A stretch of 20,837 nucleotides of DNA from Candidatus Micrarchaeum sp. GTDB lineage: Archaea; SpSt-1190; DYHY01. Shown here one piece after another: positions 1 to 6,425 of the stretch. Position 1 is the first letter of the stretch, and each line of letters opens with the position of its first letter. The stretch spans positions 3,223-24,059 of the forward strand of contig DYHY01000005.1 in assembly GCA_020723935.1 (NCBI GenBank). Reading direction: 5' to 3'. The translations under genes were made by a program, and so were the position numbers. A model generated the notes under the pieces. That model saw nothing but the letters and a program-made list of their open reading frames with translations, was not told the DNA's origin and did no database searches.

Positions 1-201
1 TTCCTGTTCCTGGGGACGATAGGCCTCGAGCGGATGCTCTCGGAGTTCTACAAGGGCTTCGTCAAGAAGGGGTATTCGCCCGGGAAGTTCAAGGAAGGCA
101 GGTATTCGCATCCGGAATGGATGGAGAAGCGCAAGGCGCTGATACTCCCCTATGCCGCGACGTGGCTGGCCTTCGCGCTCCTCGTCCTGATCGGCGCCTG
201 A
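1..201 (+). CDS. C-terminal part of an unrecognised membrane protein (5' end outside window)
   Basis: An open frame enters from the left edge in frame 1 and ends with TGA at 199-201, giving 66 residues. A hydrophobic stretch at the edge is followed by a charged, aromatic-rich middle with many Lys, Tyr and Gly. A final hydrophobic segment (about residues 48-66, ending LLVLIGA) looks like a C-terminal membrane helix. I do not recognise the family from this fragment. Codon usage (GC-rich third positions) matches the neighbours. It converges on the minus-strand helicase gene with only 12 nt between the two stop codons. The coding call is fairly safe; the function is unknown. Confidence 0.6.
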   Translation, partial: FLFLGTIGLERMLSEFYKGFVKKGYSPGKFKEGRYSHPEWMEKRKALILPYAATWLAFALLVLIGA

Positions 202-208
202 AAAAAAA
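201..208 (-). terminator. T8 run after the hel308 stop codon
   Basis: On the minus strand the helicase TGA (216-214) is followed by GGCCC and then eight consecutive T residues. Archaeal RNA polymerase commonly terminates at such U-tracts without needing a strong hairpin. The run also overlaps the TGA of the convergent upstream gene. Confidence 0.5.
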
Positions 209-213
209 GGGCC

Positions 214-2418
214 TCAGCGGTTCCTTCTAAGGAGGTTCTCGGCAGTCTTCTCCCCGACGATCTCGGCGAGCCTGCGCTTCTCCGAAGTGAGGACTGCTTC
301 CCTGTTCCTGAGGCCCGCCGACCAGAGGCGCCGCGCCTTCACCCGGCCTATCCCCGGCAGGGCGATGATTGCGAGGAGCTCCTCCTTCACGCCGTGCTCC
401 AGGCGCATCCTTATTTTGGAGAGCTCCGAAGCGCGCCCCCGCATCCCGGAGAGTTTCGCAAGCTCCGATGCCGAGTAGGCGACCCAGTCGGCGTTCAGGA
501 GCTTGGTCCTGAGGTCGCCGGGCGCGATCCCATAGTCCTCCATTATCTCCCTGTCGGGCTTCTCGTTCATCCAGGCCTCGAGGGCGCAGGAAAGCTTCAC
601 CGCGCGAAGGAAGACGTCCACAGCCTCAAGGTCCCAGGGCTCGGGGGGCTTTGTCAGGAACGCCTCCCTTCCCGCGCGCAGCCACAGGCCGTCCTTCTCG
701 CACGCGCGCACGGACATCCCCAGCCTCATCTCGAAGGTGCCTGAAACCATCGCGAGGTATCCGAACGTACCCACTGCCTTCCCCTCGCCCGCCATGGCGT
801 CCAGCATCGTCCTCGCGCTCATCGGGTCCAGATAGAGCTCCGCGACCCTCTGCCCTATCTTCGTGAGGATGAGGTCGCCGTCGGCGCCGAGACTCCCCAT
901 CTCGGCAAAGCCCCCCTTGGTTTCCCCCCGCAGCCCCCCTTCCACGAACCCCCATTCCGAGAGCTCGCGCAGGACCTCAAGGATTGTCGAGCGTATTGCG
1001 GAGATGTCCCCGTACTGGTGGGCATAGAACGTCGAGGAGAAAAAGTCCATCAGGGCGCCCCTCGTCGGAGCGAAGCCGGAGGCGATCGCGCCCAGCGCCT
1101 CCCTGCGAAGTATCGGCTGGGCGCCGAGGCGCGAATAGATGTCCTCGGACCTGCCGTTCACATATTTCGCGAAGAGGAGCTCGGCTTCCGCCTCGCTCTT
1201 GGACACCATCACGCTCTCACCGAGGGTGTCGTACGTTGGCCTCCCGGCGCGCCCGACGGCCTGCTTGTAGAGGGAGACCGGCCAGTCGCGCGGGCCGTCC
1301 TCGCCCCAGCCGACGAGGCCGCGGATTATTATCATCCTCGCCGGGAGGTTCATCCCCGCCACGAGGGTGACGGTCGCCCCGATGAACTTCACGAAGCCCT
1401 CTCTGAAAGCCTTCTCGACGAGGACCTTCTGCGAATGGACGAGGCCCGCGTGGTGGAAGGCCGTCCCGGACCGCAGGCATGCGGAGAGCTTCTCGCACTG
1501 GGCGGTAGGCGACGGCAGCGCCTCGAGGGCCTGCTCGGCAAGGCCGGAAAGGACCACCTTCTCCTCGGGCTTGAGATGGCGCGCGACCACTTCGGCCATC
1601 GTCTCCGCACTCTTCTCCGCGCTCCTCCTTGTGTTGAGGAACATTATGCTCTGGTGGCCGCCCTTAAGGCAGTCGAGGACGAGGCCCTCCTCACCCTCCC
1701 TGGGCACCGCGCGGTTCTTCCCGTCGGAGAACTCTATCTCGTCGCCGACAAGGACCCCCTCCCTCAAGGGGATGGGGCGGAAGTCGCTCTTGACGAGCCT
1801 AGCGCCCAGCCACTTGGCCATCTCCTCCGCGTTCCCGACCGTCGCGGAGAGGGCGAGGACCTGCGCCTTGGGCGCAGTCTTCCTGAACTTGACTATAACG
1901 GATTCGAGGGTCGGCCCCCTGTCGCTCCCCAGCTCGTGTATCTCGTCCACGACGAGGAGGCCTGTCCTCGCGACCCAGTCGACCCGGTGCCTCATGAGCG
2001 CGTCGAGCTTCTCCGTCGTCAGGAAGATCACGTCGTACTGGCCGAGGCGCTCGTCGGACTCGTCCAGGCCGCCTATCGAGAGCGCCGAGCGCACGGCCGG
2101 CTCGTATTTCCCGAAATCCTCGTGCTTCTCCCCCGCCAGGGCCCGCAGGGGCGTTATGTAGACGACCTTCTTCTTGGAAAGGACAGCCCTTATCGCCGCA
2201 AGCTCCGCTATGAGCGTCTTCCCGCTCCCCGTCCCGCTGCAGAGGAGGACGTTCTTCCCGTCGAGGACCCCTGCATTGAGCGCCTCGTCCTGCGGGGGAT
2301 AGAGCCGCGCCAGGAGATCCCCCAGGAACGGCTCTGCGAACCGCCGGACCCCCTCAGGAATCCTGGCTAGGCCCCCGCCGCTTGCGCCGGGGGCTGGTTT
2401 CCTTTGTGCTGCGGGCAT
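214..2418 (-). CDS. hel308: Hel308-type superfamily 2 DNA helicase
   Basis: This 734-residue protein is predicted to be an ATP-dependent 3'-5' DNA helicase acting at stalled replication forks, as described for archaeal Hel308 (HelQ-like, Ski2 group). Visible motifs in order: Q-motif region YPPQDEA (40-46), Walker A SGTGSGKT (61-68), motif Ia TPLRALA (89-95), motif II DEIH (158-161), motif III SAT (191-193), then motif V-like GMNLPAR and motif VI QAVGRAGRP in the second RecA domain. A winged-helix/ratchet region follows. The C-terminus carries a helix-hairpin-helix, ALPGIGRVKARRL, from about residue 686. Length is normal for Hel308. The first 20 residues are Pro/Gly/Ala-rich and poorly conserved in character. 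The ATG at 2418 is chosen because a TATA box lies 29.5 nt upstream. A more generic Ski2-like helicase is the alternative, but the C-terminal HhH favours Hel308. Confidence 0.93.
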   Translation of the reverse strand: MPAAQRKPAPGASGGGLARIPEGVRRFAEPFLGDLLARLYPPQDEALNAGVLDGKNVLLCSGTGSGKTLIAELAAIRAVLSKKKVVYITPLRALAGEKHEDFGKYEPAVRSALSIGGLDESDERLGQYDVIFLTTEKLDALMRHRVDWVARTGLLVVDEIHELGSDRGPTLESVIVKFRKTAPKAQVLALSATVGNAEEMAKWLGARLVKSDFRPIPLREGVLVGDEIEFSDGKNRAVPREGEEGLVLDCLKGGHQSIMFLNTRRSAEKSAETMAEVVARHLKPEEKVVLSGLAEQALEALPSPTAQCEKLSACLRSGTAFHHAGLVHSQKVLVEKAFREGFVKFIGATVTLVAGMNLPARMIIIRGLVGWGEDGPRDWPVSLYKQAVGRAGRPTYDTLGESVMVSKSEAEAELLFAKYVNGRSEDIYSRLGAQPILRREALGAIASGFAPTRGALMDFFSSTFYAHQYGDISAIRSTILEVLRELSEWGFVEGGLRGETKGGFAEMGSLGADGDLILTKIGQRVAELYLDPMSARTMLDAMAGEGKAVGTFGYLAMVSGTFEMRLGMSVRACEKDGLWLRAGREAFLTKPPEPWDLEAVDVFLRAVKLSCALEAWMNEKPDREIMEDYGIAPGDLRTKLLNADWVAYSASELAKLSGMRGRASELSKIRMRLEHGVKEELLAIIALPGIGRVKARRLWSAGLRNREAVLTSEKRRLAEIVGEKTAENLLRRNR

Positions 2419-2442
2419 CTGGCGCTTCCAGCACGTCCCGGC

Positions 2443-2453
2443 TCTTTAAAAAA
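2443..2453 (-). promoter_or_regulatory. TATA box of hel308
   Basis: The minus strand reads TTTTTTAAAGA. The centre of its TTTAAA core (2447.5) is 29.5 nt upstream of the ATG at 2418, so transcription should start at or within a few bases of the start codon. This gives hel308 its own promoter, separate from the genes upstream. Confidence 0.6.
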
Positions 2454-2478
2454 CGGCAAGCCCGGGGAATGCCGGTAC

Positions 2479-2506
2479 TTTCTCCCGGCCCTTTCTCAGG
2501 GAGAAA
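2479..2506. repeat. Inverted repeat spanning the stop codon of the caspase-like gene
   Basis: TTTCTCCC (2479-2486) and GGGAGAAA (2499-2506) form a perfect 8-bp stem with a 12-nt loop. The TGA at 2498-2496 lies inside the loop. In mRNA from the minus strand this would fold a hairpin across the end of the coding region. No T-run follows, so a classical terminator is not supported. Confidence 0.35.
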
Positions 2507-3401
2507 CGGGCGCCGGCGCAGGGGAATAGCTTCCCACGAGGAGGGGCTGGACGAGGACCTCGTTTCCGGGCGCGACCTCGCTCACGGCGCCGTCCGTGCC
2601 CATCCTGTACGTCCGCACTTCCAGGTCCATCCCGCCGTCGCCGGGAAGGCCTTGGAACACGTAGCCGGAGAACGCCCCTATCCCGAACGGACCACCTTCC
2701 GCAGGGGGCGAGTAGGACTGCTGGGACGCGGCGTTGGCCTCCCCCCACAAGGGATCAACGAGGCCGCCTCCGTTGAGCGCCATCGCGAGGCGCGCGAGGG
2801 GCATGTCGGGGAGGCTCACGCGCGGGAAGGCCTGCGTCGAATGGACGCTGGAGACCTCGACGTATATCTCGGGCCGCCCCTCCAGGGGAACCACATATTC
2901 GGAATAGGCCGCCTGCATTGCGGAGAGGAACTTGTCGGCTATTGGCTTCCCCCCGCACTGGTTGAAGCTGAAGACGAGGCGCCTGTTCCCGGCCCCGTCG
3001 GAAACGCCCTTCGCGACGTAGCTTGCGAGGGTCTCGAACGTCACGCCCGTCTCCGAGCCGTCCGCGCCCGGCGCGAGGAGGAACCCGTGGCCGTCGCCGT
3101 GCGTGTTCATCGTGACGTAAGCGACGTTGTTGTCCCTGACGACCTGGTAGATTGCGCTGAGCGCCTCGTCCCGGCTTATCCCGGAGAACGCCTGCGCGGG
3201 GTTGGCTGCGTTCCACCGCCTCGCGAGGTCCGCGAACTGCCCGAGGCCCGAATAGTTCCCTCCGGAGCCGGAAACCAGGTATTGCTCGAGGGCGTTGTTG
3301 ACCTGGACGTCCGTCCCGGTGGGGTCGGTGAGCGCGAGGACCGTTATCTCGGCGTCCGGGAAGTTGTTGAGCTTCGCGGAGAGTATGCCCATCCCCTCCA
3401 C
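2496..3401 (-). CDS. Predicted caspase-like (clan CD) cysteine peptidase; 5' end disrupted or mis-sequenced
   Basis: From the GTG at 3401 the frame gives 301 residues. A hydrophobic strand ending in His-Gly (VTMNTHG, H101) and a second ending in NQCGG (FSFNQCGG, C149) match the catalytic His-Gly and Cys-Gly pattern of clan CD peptidases (caspases, legumain, gingipain), and the 48-residue His-Cys spacing is normal for that clan. Function is inferred from motifs only. The frame stays open and protein-like upstream to 3539 (46 codons without a start codon), then meets the TGA of the upstream gene at 3542-3540. Removing one base from the G6 run at 3535-3530 would join this frame to a GTG at 3543 that overlaps that TGA. 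So the true start is probably 3543, with a sequencing error or real frameshift between. No signal peptide or membrane helix is seen, which suggests a cytosolic protein. The tail is Pro-rich. Confidence 0.6.
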   Translation of the reverse strand: MEGMGILSAKLNNFPDAEITVLALTDPTGTDVQVNNALEQYLVSGSGGNYSGLGQFADLARRWNAANPAQAFSGISRDEALSAIYQVVRDNNVAYVTMNTHGDGHGFLLAPGADGSETGVTFETLASYVAKGVSDGAGNRRLVFSFNQCGGKPIADKFLSAMQAAYSEYVVPLEGRPEIYVEVSSVHSTQAFPRVSLPDMPLARLAMALNGGGLVDPLWGEANAASQQSYSPPAEGGPFGIGAFSGYVFQGLPGDGGMDLEVRTYRMGTDGAVSEVAPGNEVLVQPLLVGSYSPAPAPVSP

Positions 3402-3529
3402 CAGGCGCGGGGAGGGTATCCTCGCGCCGCTGGCGTAGATGAACGGCCTGCCGTTGACAAGGAGTGTCTCGCTCTCGATCCCGGCCTGGCCGAGGGCAGC
3501 GGATACGTAATCCGATGCGAGCTGCGCCT

Positions 3530-3535
3530 CCCCCC
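3530..3535 (-). repeat. G6 homopolymer at the apparent frameshift
   Basis: On the minus strand a CCC is followed by six G, 5 codons into the presumed start region of the caspase-like gene. One base fewer would restore a continuous frame from the GTG at 3543. This could be an assembly error, a real mutation or a slippage site. Confidence 0.4.
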
Positions 3536-3539
3536 GGGC

Positions 3540-4169
3540 TCACGCGGTGCAGGAGGCGTCCCTCACGGCAAGGTCGCATGACTTGGTCGCCGTGAGGACG
3601 TAGCCGCGCTGGACGCAGTAGTAGGCGTATATCCTGCTGATGGCGGTCTCGATCGTCGCGTTAGTCCTGTTCACGACCGTCCTGTTGGCTATCACGATGT
3701 CCCCGCTCCTCTTCATGAGGCTCTTCGTGAACGACGCGAAGGCATTCTCGCCCAGGACCTGGGTGTTGTTCACCTCGAAATAGCATCCGCGCCCGGCGTC
3801 GACGAAGTTGCTCCCCGCGGCCCTGTTCCCAGTCGTGTTGTAATCGATCTTGAGGTAGAACTGCGTCTTGCCCGAATCCCTGTTCCTCACCCAGTATTCC
3901 CACGTCTCCAGGTGCGTCTGCGCCTTCTGCGGCCCCGCCGGGACCGGCGCCTTGACGAGGAGCACGACCGCCGCGACCGCGACGGCGGAGAGGAGGAGGC
4001 CTATCAGGATGACCGCCCAGATGGAGATGTCCCCGCCCCTCTTCTCCCCTTCCTCCGGGGGGCCGGCCGCCGCCGGAGGGGCCTGGGGTTCGCCGGCAGG
4101 CGGCGCTGCCGCCGCAGCAATCGCGGGGATCGGGGCTCCTATCTGCGCGTCCTGGGGAGGATATGCCAT
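3540..4169 (-). CDS. Single-span membrane protein with Ala/Pro-rich cytoplasmic tail and glycosylatable outer domain
   Basis: The family is not recognised. The 209-residue product starts with about 48 residues rich in Ala and Pro. One strong transmembrane helix follows (about residues 51-72, WAVILIGLLLSAVAVAAVVL), then an outer domain of about 135 residues. That domain has several N-glycosylation sequons (NTT, NNT, NRT twice, NAT) and four cysteines that could form two disulfides. Topology is inferred as N-in, C-out. The ATG at 4169 is chosen over upstream TTG options because an AAGGAG Shine-Dalgarno element sits 9 nt before it, inside the end of the preceding gene. The stop (3542-3540) overlaps a GTG that may start the caspase-like gene. 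The downstream frame is the same as this one, so a readthrough fusion cannot be fully excluded. Confidence 0.75.
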   Translation of the reverse strand: MAYPPQDAQIGAPIPAIAAAAAPPAGEPQAPPAAAGPPEEGEKRGGDISIWAVILIGLLLSAVAVAAVVLLVKAPVPAGPQKAQTHLETWEYWVRNRDSGKTQFYLKIDYNTTGNRAAGSNFVDAGRGCYFEVNNTQVLGENAFASFTKSLMKRSGDIVIANRTVVNRTNATIETAISRIYAYYCVQRGYVLTATKSCDLAVRDASCTA

Positions 4170-4173
4170 CGCC

Positions 4174-5001
4174 CTATTGCTCCTTGCCCTCCCCGTCGTT
4201 GTCGTCGTCGGAAGAAGAAGCAGCAGCAACAACAACAACGCCCGCTATCTGGCTCTTGCCGGGCGGAAGGATTTTGTCCACTTCGTCGTCCCTTCCGGCG
4301 AAGCCCAGGCGCTCCTTTATTTCCTTTATCGCCTGCTTCCTCTCAGCGGCGCCGGGGATGAGCCTGATGGATCCGGCTGGCGCCGCGGAGGGCGGCGCGC
4401 AGGCCACCTTGCCGTCCGGGGAGACGAACACGGCCATCTCCAGGATCGTGTTCTTGAAATAGTTCTTCCTCCCCAGTATCATGAAGGCTCCCTTGGGGAC
4501 GAACTCGCCCGGCGGGGCGCGCTTGGTCACCTGGTCGGGGGAGATGTGGTAGACGTCGACCGATGCGAGGCGCGCCTGCCACGCCCGCGAATAGGATGCG
4601 CAGAAGGTCGCCGCCTCGGAAAGGGTCCTCTCCCCGCACGCGCCCCTTATCACGACGAACGGGCTTCCCGACGGGTCGGCGTGGAAGATCGTGTCGCCCT
4701 TCCCGGCGTGCTTCTTCACCGCGGCCTCGTTGGTCTCCGCGTCCTTCCCCGCTATCACGAGATTCCCCTCGGAGGAGACGAAGTTCCTGAACCTGTCGAA
4801 CCATTCGCGCCTGGCGTCTTTCCCCCTTTTCGGGGAAGCGGCAGTCCCCTTTCCACCCTCATCGGAGAGCGTCCTGAGGAAGCCCGCGGCTGCGCGCGCC
4901 TTCTCGCGCGCCCTCTTGGCCCTGTCGAAATACTCGGCAGCGTTCTGCCTGGCCCCCTTCTTCACGTCCACCTCCACTTCCTGCTCTCGTTCGACTCCCA
5001 T
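4174..5001 (-). CDS. Stand-alone NFACT-R domain protein (RqcH/NEMF C-terminal half)
   Basis: This 275-residue protein matches the C-terminal half of RqcH/Tae2/NEMF ribosome-quality-control factors. Residues about 15-40 (NAAEYFDRAKRAREKAR) resemble the end of the coiled-coil region. Residues about 68-190 form the NFACT-R domain, with hallmarks FVSSEGNLVIAGKDAETNE, KGDTIFHAD (102-109), SEAATFCASYSRAW (128-141) and PKGAFMILGRKNY (169-181). Full RqcH proteins carry NFACT-N and HhH domains before this and are more than twice as long. Here the ATG at 5001 begins just before the coiled-coil end, so the parts that contact tRNA in RqcH are missing. Binding to RNA or ribosomes is inferred. The tail is low-complexity (runs of V, A, S, D) and acidic. 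It heads an operon with the membrane protein, 4 nt downstream. Confidence 0.85.
   Translation of the reverse strand: MGVEREQEVEVDVKKGARQNAAEYFDRAKRAREKARAAAGFLRTLSDEGGKGTAASPKRGKDARREWFDRFRNFVSSEGNLVIAGKDAETNEAAVKKHAGKGDTIFHADPSGSPFVVIRGACGERTLSEAATFCASYSRAWQARLASVDVYHISPDQVTKRAPPGEFVPKGAFMILGRKNYFKNTILEMAVFVSPDGKVACAPPSAAPAGSIRLIPGAAERKQAIKEIKERLGFAGRDDEVDKILPPGKSQIAGVVVVAAASSSDDDNDGEGKEQ
4195..4239 (-). repeat. Stepped trinucleotide repeat coding for V4-A3-S3-D3
   Basis: Within the 3' end of the NFACT-R gene the codons run GTT x4, GCT x3, TCT x2 plus TCC, GAC x3, AAC, GAC. It looks like a degenerate trinucleotide microsatellite and codes for a low-complexity, acidic C-terminal tail. Confidence 0.6.
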
Positions 5002-5011
5002 TCTTACCGCC

Positions 5012-5023
5012 CGCGGGCCCGCG
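5012..5023. repeat. 12-bp perfect palindrome between NFACT-R gene and truA
   Basis: CGCGGGCCCGCG is a perfect palindrome 11 nt upstream of the NFACT-R start codon, in the 75-bp divergent region. It could be a regulator-binding site, but in GC-rich DNA a chance palindrome of this size is plausible. Confidence 0.25.
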
Positions 5024-5043
5024 CTAATGACCGCAACAGAAAG

Positions 5044-5055
5044 CCAAATAAAAAG
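5044..5055 (+). promoter_or_regulatory. TATA box of truA
   Basis: CCAAATAAAAAG is the only AT-rich block in the divergent region. The centre of CAAATAAA (5048.5) is 28.5 nt upstream of the truA ATG at 5077, so the transcript should be leaderless or nearly so. Confidence 0.6.
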
Positions 5056-5076
5056 GAATCGTGCGGGGGAAGCGGG

Positions 5077-5886
5077 ATGGCGCAGGAAAAGGGGGCGGCT
5101 ATGGGGAGGTTCGCCCTCCTACTCGCGTACGACGGAGGAGGCTTCTTCGGCAGCCAGGTCCAGAACGGCACGAGAGTGCGCACCGTCGCAGGGGAGCTCT
5201 CGCGCGTCCTCGCAGGGTCGGGCTTCGCGGCGCCATCCGCGAAGGTGGCGCTCGCTTCGAGGACCGACCGCGGGGTTTCCGCGGCCATGAACGTCGCGGC
5301 TTACGACGGCGCAAGGCCGATCCTAGGGAAGATAAACCACCACCTCCCGCCCGACATGTGCGCATGGGGCTGGGCGCGCGTACCTGCCTCCTTCAGCCCG
5401 CGCCATGCCGACTGGAAGAGGTATTCATACTTCCTCCCGGACGAGGGGCAGGACGAGGACCTCCTGAGGCGCGCCCTCTCGTATTTCACGGGAGCGCACG
5501 ACTTCGCCAACTTCGCCTACCATGAGAAGGCGACCGTCTCCTCCCTGGATGAGGCGTCCCTCTCGCGCGTCCCCGGCTTCTTCGTAGCCACCTTCAGGGC
5601 CGGCAAGTTCCTGCGCCTGCAGATAAGGAGGATGGTCGCCGCGGCCGATTCGGCGTCCCGCGGGAGGATGAACCTCCCGCTCCTAGATGCCCTGATCTCG
5701 GGGAAGGTGAGGAAAGGGGCGGAGACCGCCCCCGCCGAAGGCCTGGTCCTGGAGGAGGTCGATTACGGCGGGAGGGTGACGTTCGAGGAGAAGAAGCCTG
5801 TCGCCGTTTCCGAGCGCTTCTCGATGCAGGCCCGTCTGGCGAGCCAGAGGGGCGCGGCACTGAAGCGCATCGCCGGCTCGGATTAG
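5077..5886 (+). CDS. truA: tRNA pseudouridine synthase TruA
   Basis: The 269-residue protein is predicted to convert uridine to pseudouridine in the anticodon stem-loop of tRNAs (positions 38-40 in characterised TruA). Visible hallmarks are the N-terminal LLLAYDGGGFFGSQVQ (15-29), the catalytic-Asp motif SRTDRGVSA (61-69, D64), the KRYSYFLP strand and the C-terminal LRLQIRRMV motif. Length is typical. ATG 5077 is preferred over the in-frame ATG at 5101 because it lies 28.5 nt from the TATA box and follows a purine-rich stretch. The frame is open far upstream, across the antisense of the NFACT-R gene; that is an artefact of GC-rich sequence. Its TAG overlaps the convergent acetyltransferase stop by 3 nt within the tetranucleotide TTAG. 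Confidence 0.92.
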   Translation: MAQEKGAAMGRFALLLAYDGGGFFGSQVQNGTRVRTVAGELSRVLAGSGFAAPSAKVALASRTDRGVSAAMNVAAYDGARPILGKINHHLPPDMCAWGWARVPASFSPRHADWKRYSYFLPDEGQDEDLLRRALSYFTGAHDFANFAYHEKATVSSLDEASLSRVPGFFVATFRAGKFLRLQIRRMVAAADSASRGRMNLPLLDALISGKVRKGAETAPAEGLVLEEVDYGGRVTFEEKKPVAVSERFSMQARLASQRGAALKRIAGSD

Positions 5887-6425
5887 ACGCGCCTGGACAT
5901 CGAGAGCTCCCCACGGAGCCTCCCCTTGTAGAGGACGCGCCCCCTGAGGACGCCTTCCCTGCGGAAGCCCAGCTTCCGGTAGAGCGCGATTGCCGGAGCG
6001 TTCCCCTCGAAGACCGTGAGGTGTAATGTCCTCATCCCCATGCGGCGCGCCTCCCTTATGGCGATCCGTCCCAGCTTCGTCCCGAGGCCCTTCCCGCGCT
6101 CGCCCCTGGCGATCGCTATCCCGAACTCTCCGGCGAGCCTCCGCCGCCACCTGCCGCGCGAGACGTTGAAGGCGGCGACTATCCTCCCGCTCGCCCCCTC
6201 CTCGACGAAATAGAGTGCCTTGTTCCCTAGGGCGATCGCCTGCAGGTTCTCCTCCAGCCACCTCGCCTCGTCGGAGACGCCGGCCCTCGAGTCCATGAGG
6301 ATCATCGCGTCCTCCTCAACGAGGGCGTTCACGAAATCCGTCGCCCTCTCGGCGTCCTCCATTGTCGGGAGGCGCAGGAACAGGCCGCGGGCTATCTCCT
6401 TTCCCGCCTGTGCTTCGGCAGCCAC
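5883..6425 (-). CDS. GNAT-family N-acetyltransferase
   Basis: The 180-residue protein has the Gcn5-related acetyltransferase fold. The first strand and loop are LFLRLPTMEDAE (15-26). The acetyl-CoA pyrophosphate-binding loop is RGERGKGLGTKL (107-118). The final motif NAPAIALYRKLGFRREGVLRG (142-162) is typical of RimI/RimL/PhnO-like enzymes. The substrate cannot be inferred; a protein N-terminus, an amino group of a small molecule and a ribosomal protein are all possible. The start is GTG 6425, because the in-frame ATG at residue 22 would remove the first strand. The gene overlaps the 3' end of rfcL by 34 nt and is probably co-transcribed with it. The three C-terminal residues RRV are followed by TAA, which overlaps the truA stop. 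Confidence 0.85.
   Translation of the reverse strand: MAAEAQAGKEIARGLFLRLPTMEDAERATDFVNALVEEDAMILMDSRAGVSDEARWLEENLQAIALGNKALYFVEEGASGRIVAAFNVSRGRWRRRLAGEFGIAIARGERGKGLGTKLGRIAIREARRMGMRTLHLTVFEGNAPAIALYRKLGFRREGVLRGRVLYKGRLRGELSMSRRV

Noticed and set aside
1018-2370. 450-codon plus-strand open frame antisense to hel308
   Set aside because: GC-rich shadow frame: the minus strand encodes all helicase motifs, and the plus frame has no recognisable domain or promoter.
3540-3542. In-frame TGA as a selenocysteine or reassigned codon joining the membrane protein and the peptidase
   Set aside because: hel308, rfcS, aspS, tldD and tldE all end in TGA here, so TGA is a normal stop. The GTGA overlap plus a one-base change in a G6 run is a simpler explanation. 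Not fully excluded.
3868-5076. Plus-strand open frame of about 400 codons running in frame into truA
   Set aside because: It is antisense to the NFACT-R and membrane-protein genes, has Arg/Gly/Pro-rich composition and no family features. TruA has a TATA box and a normal N-terminus at 5077.
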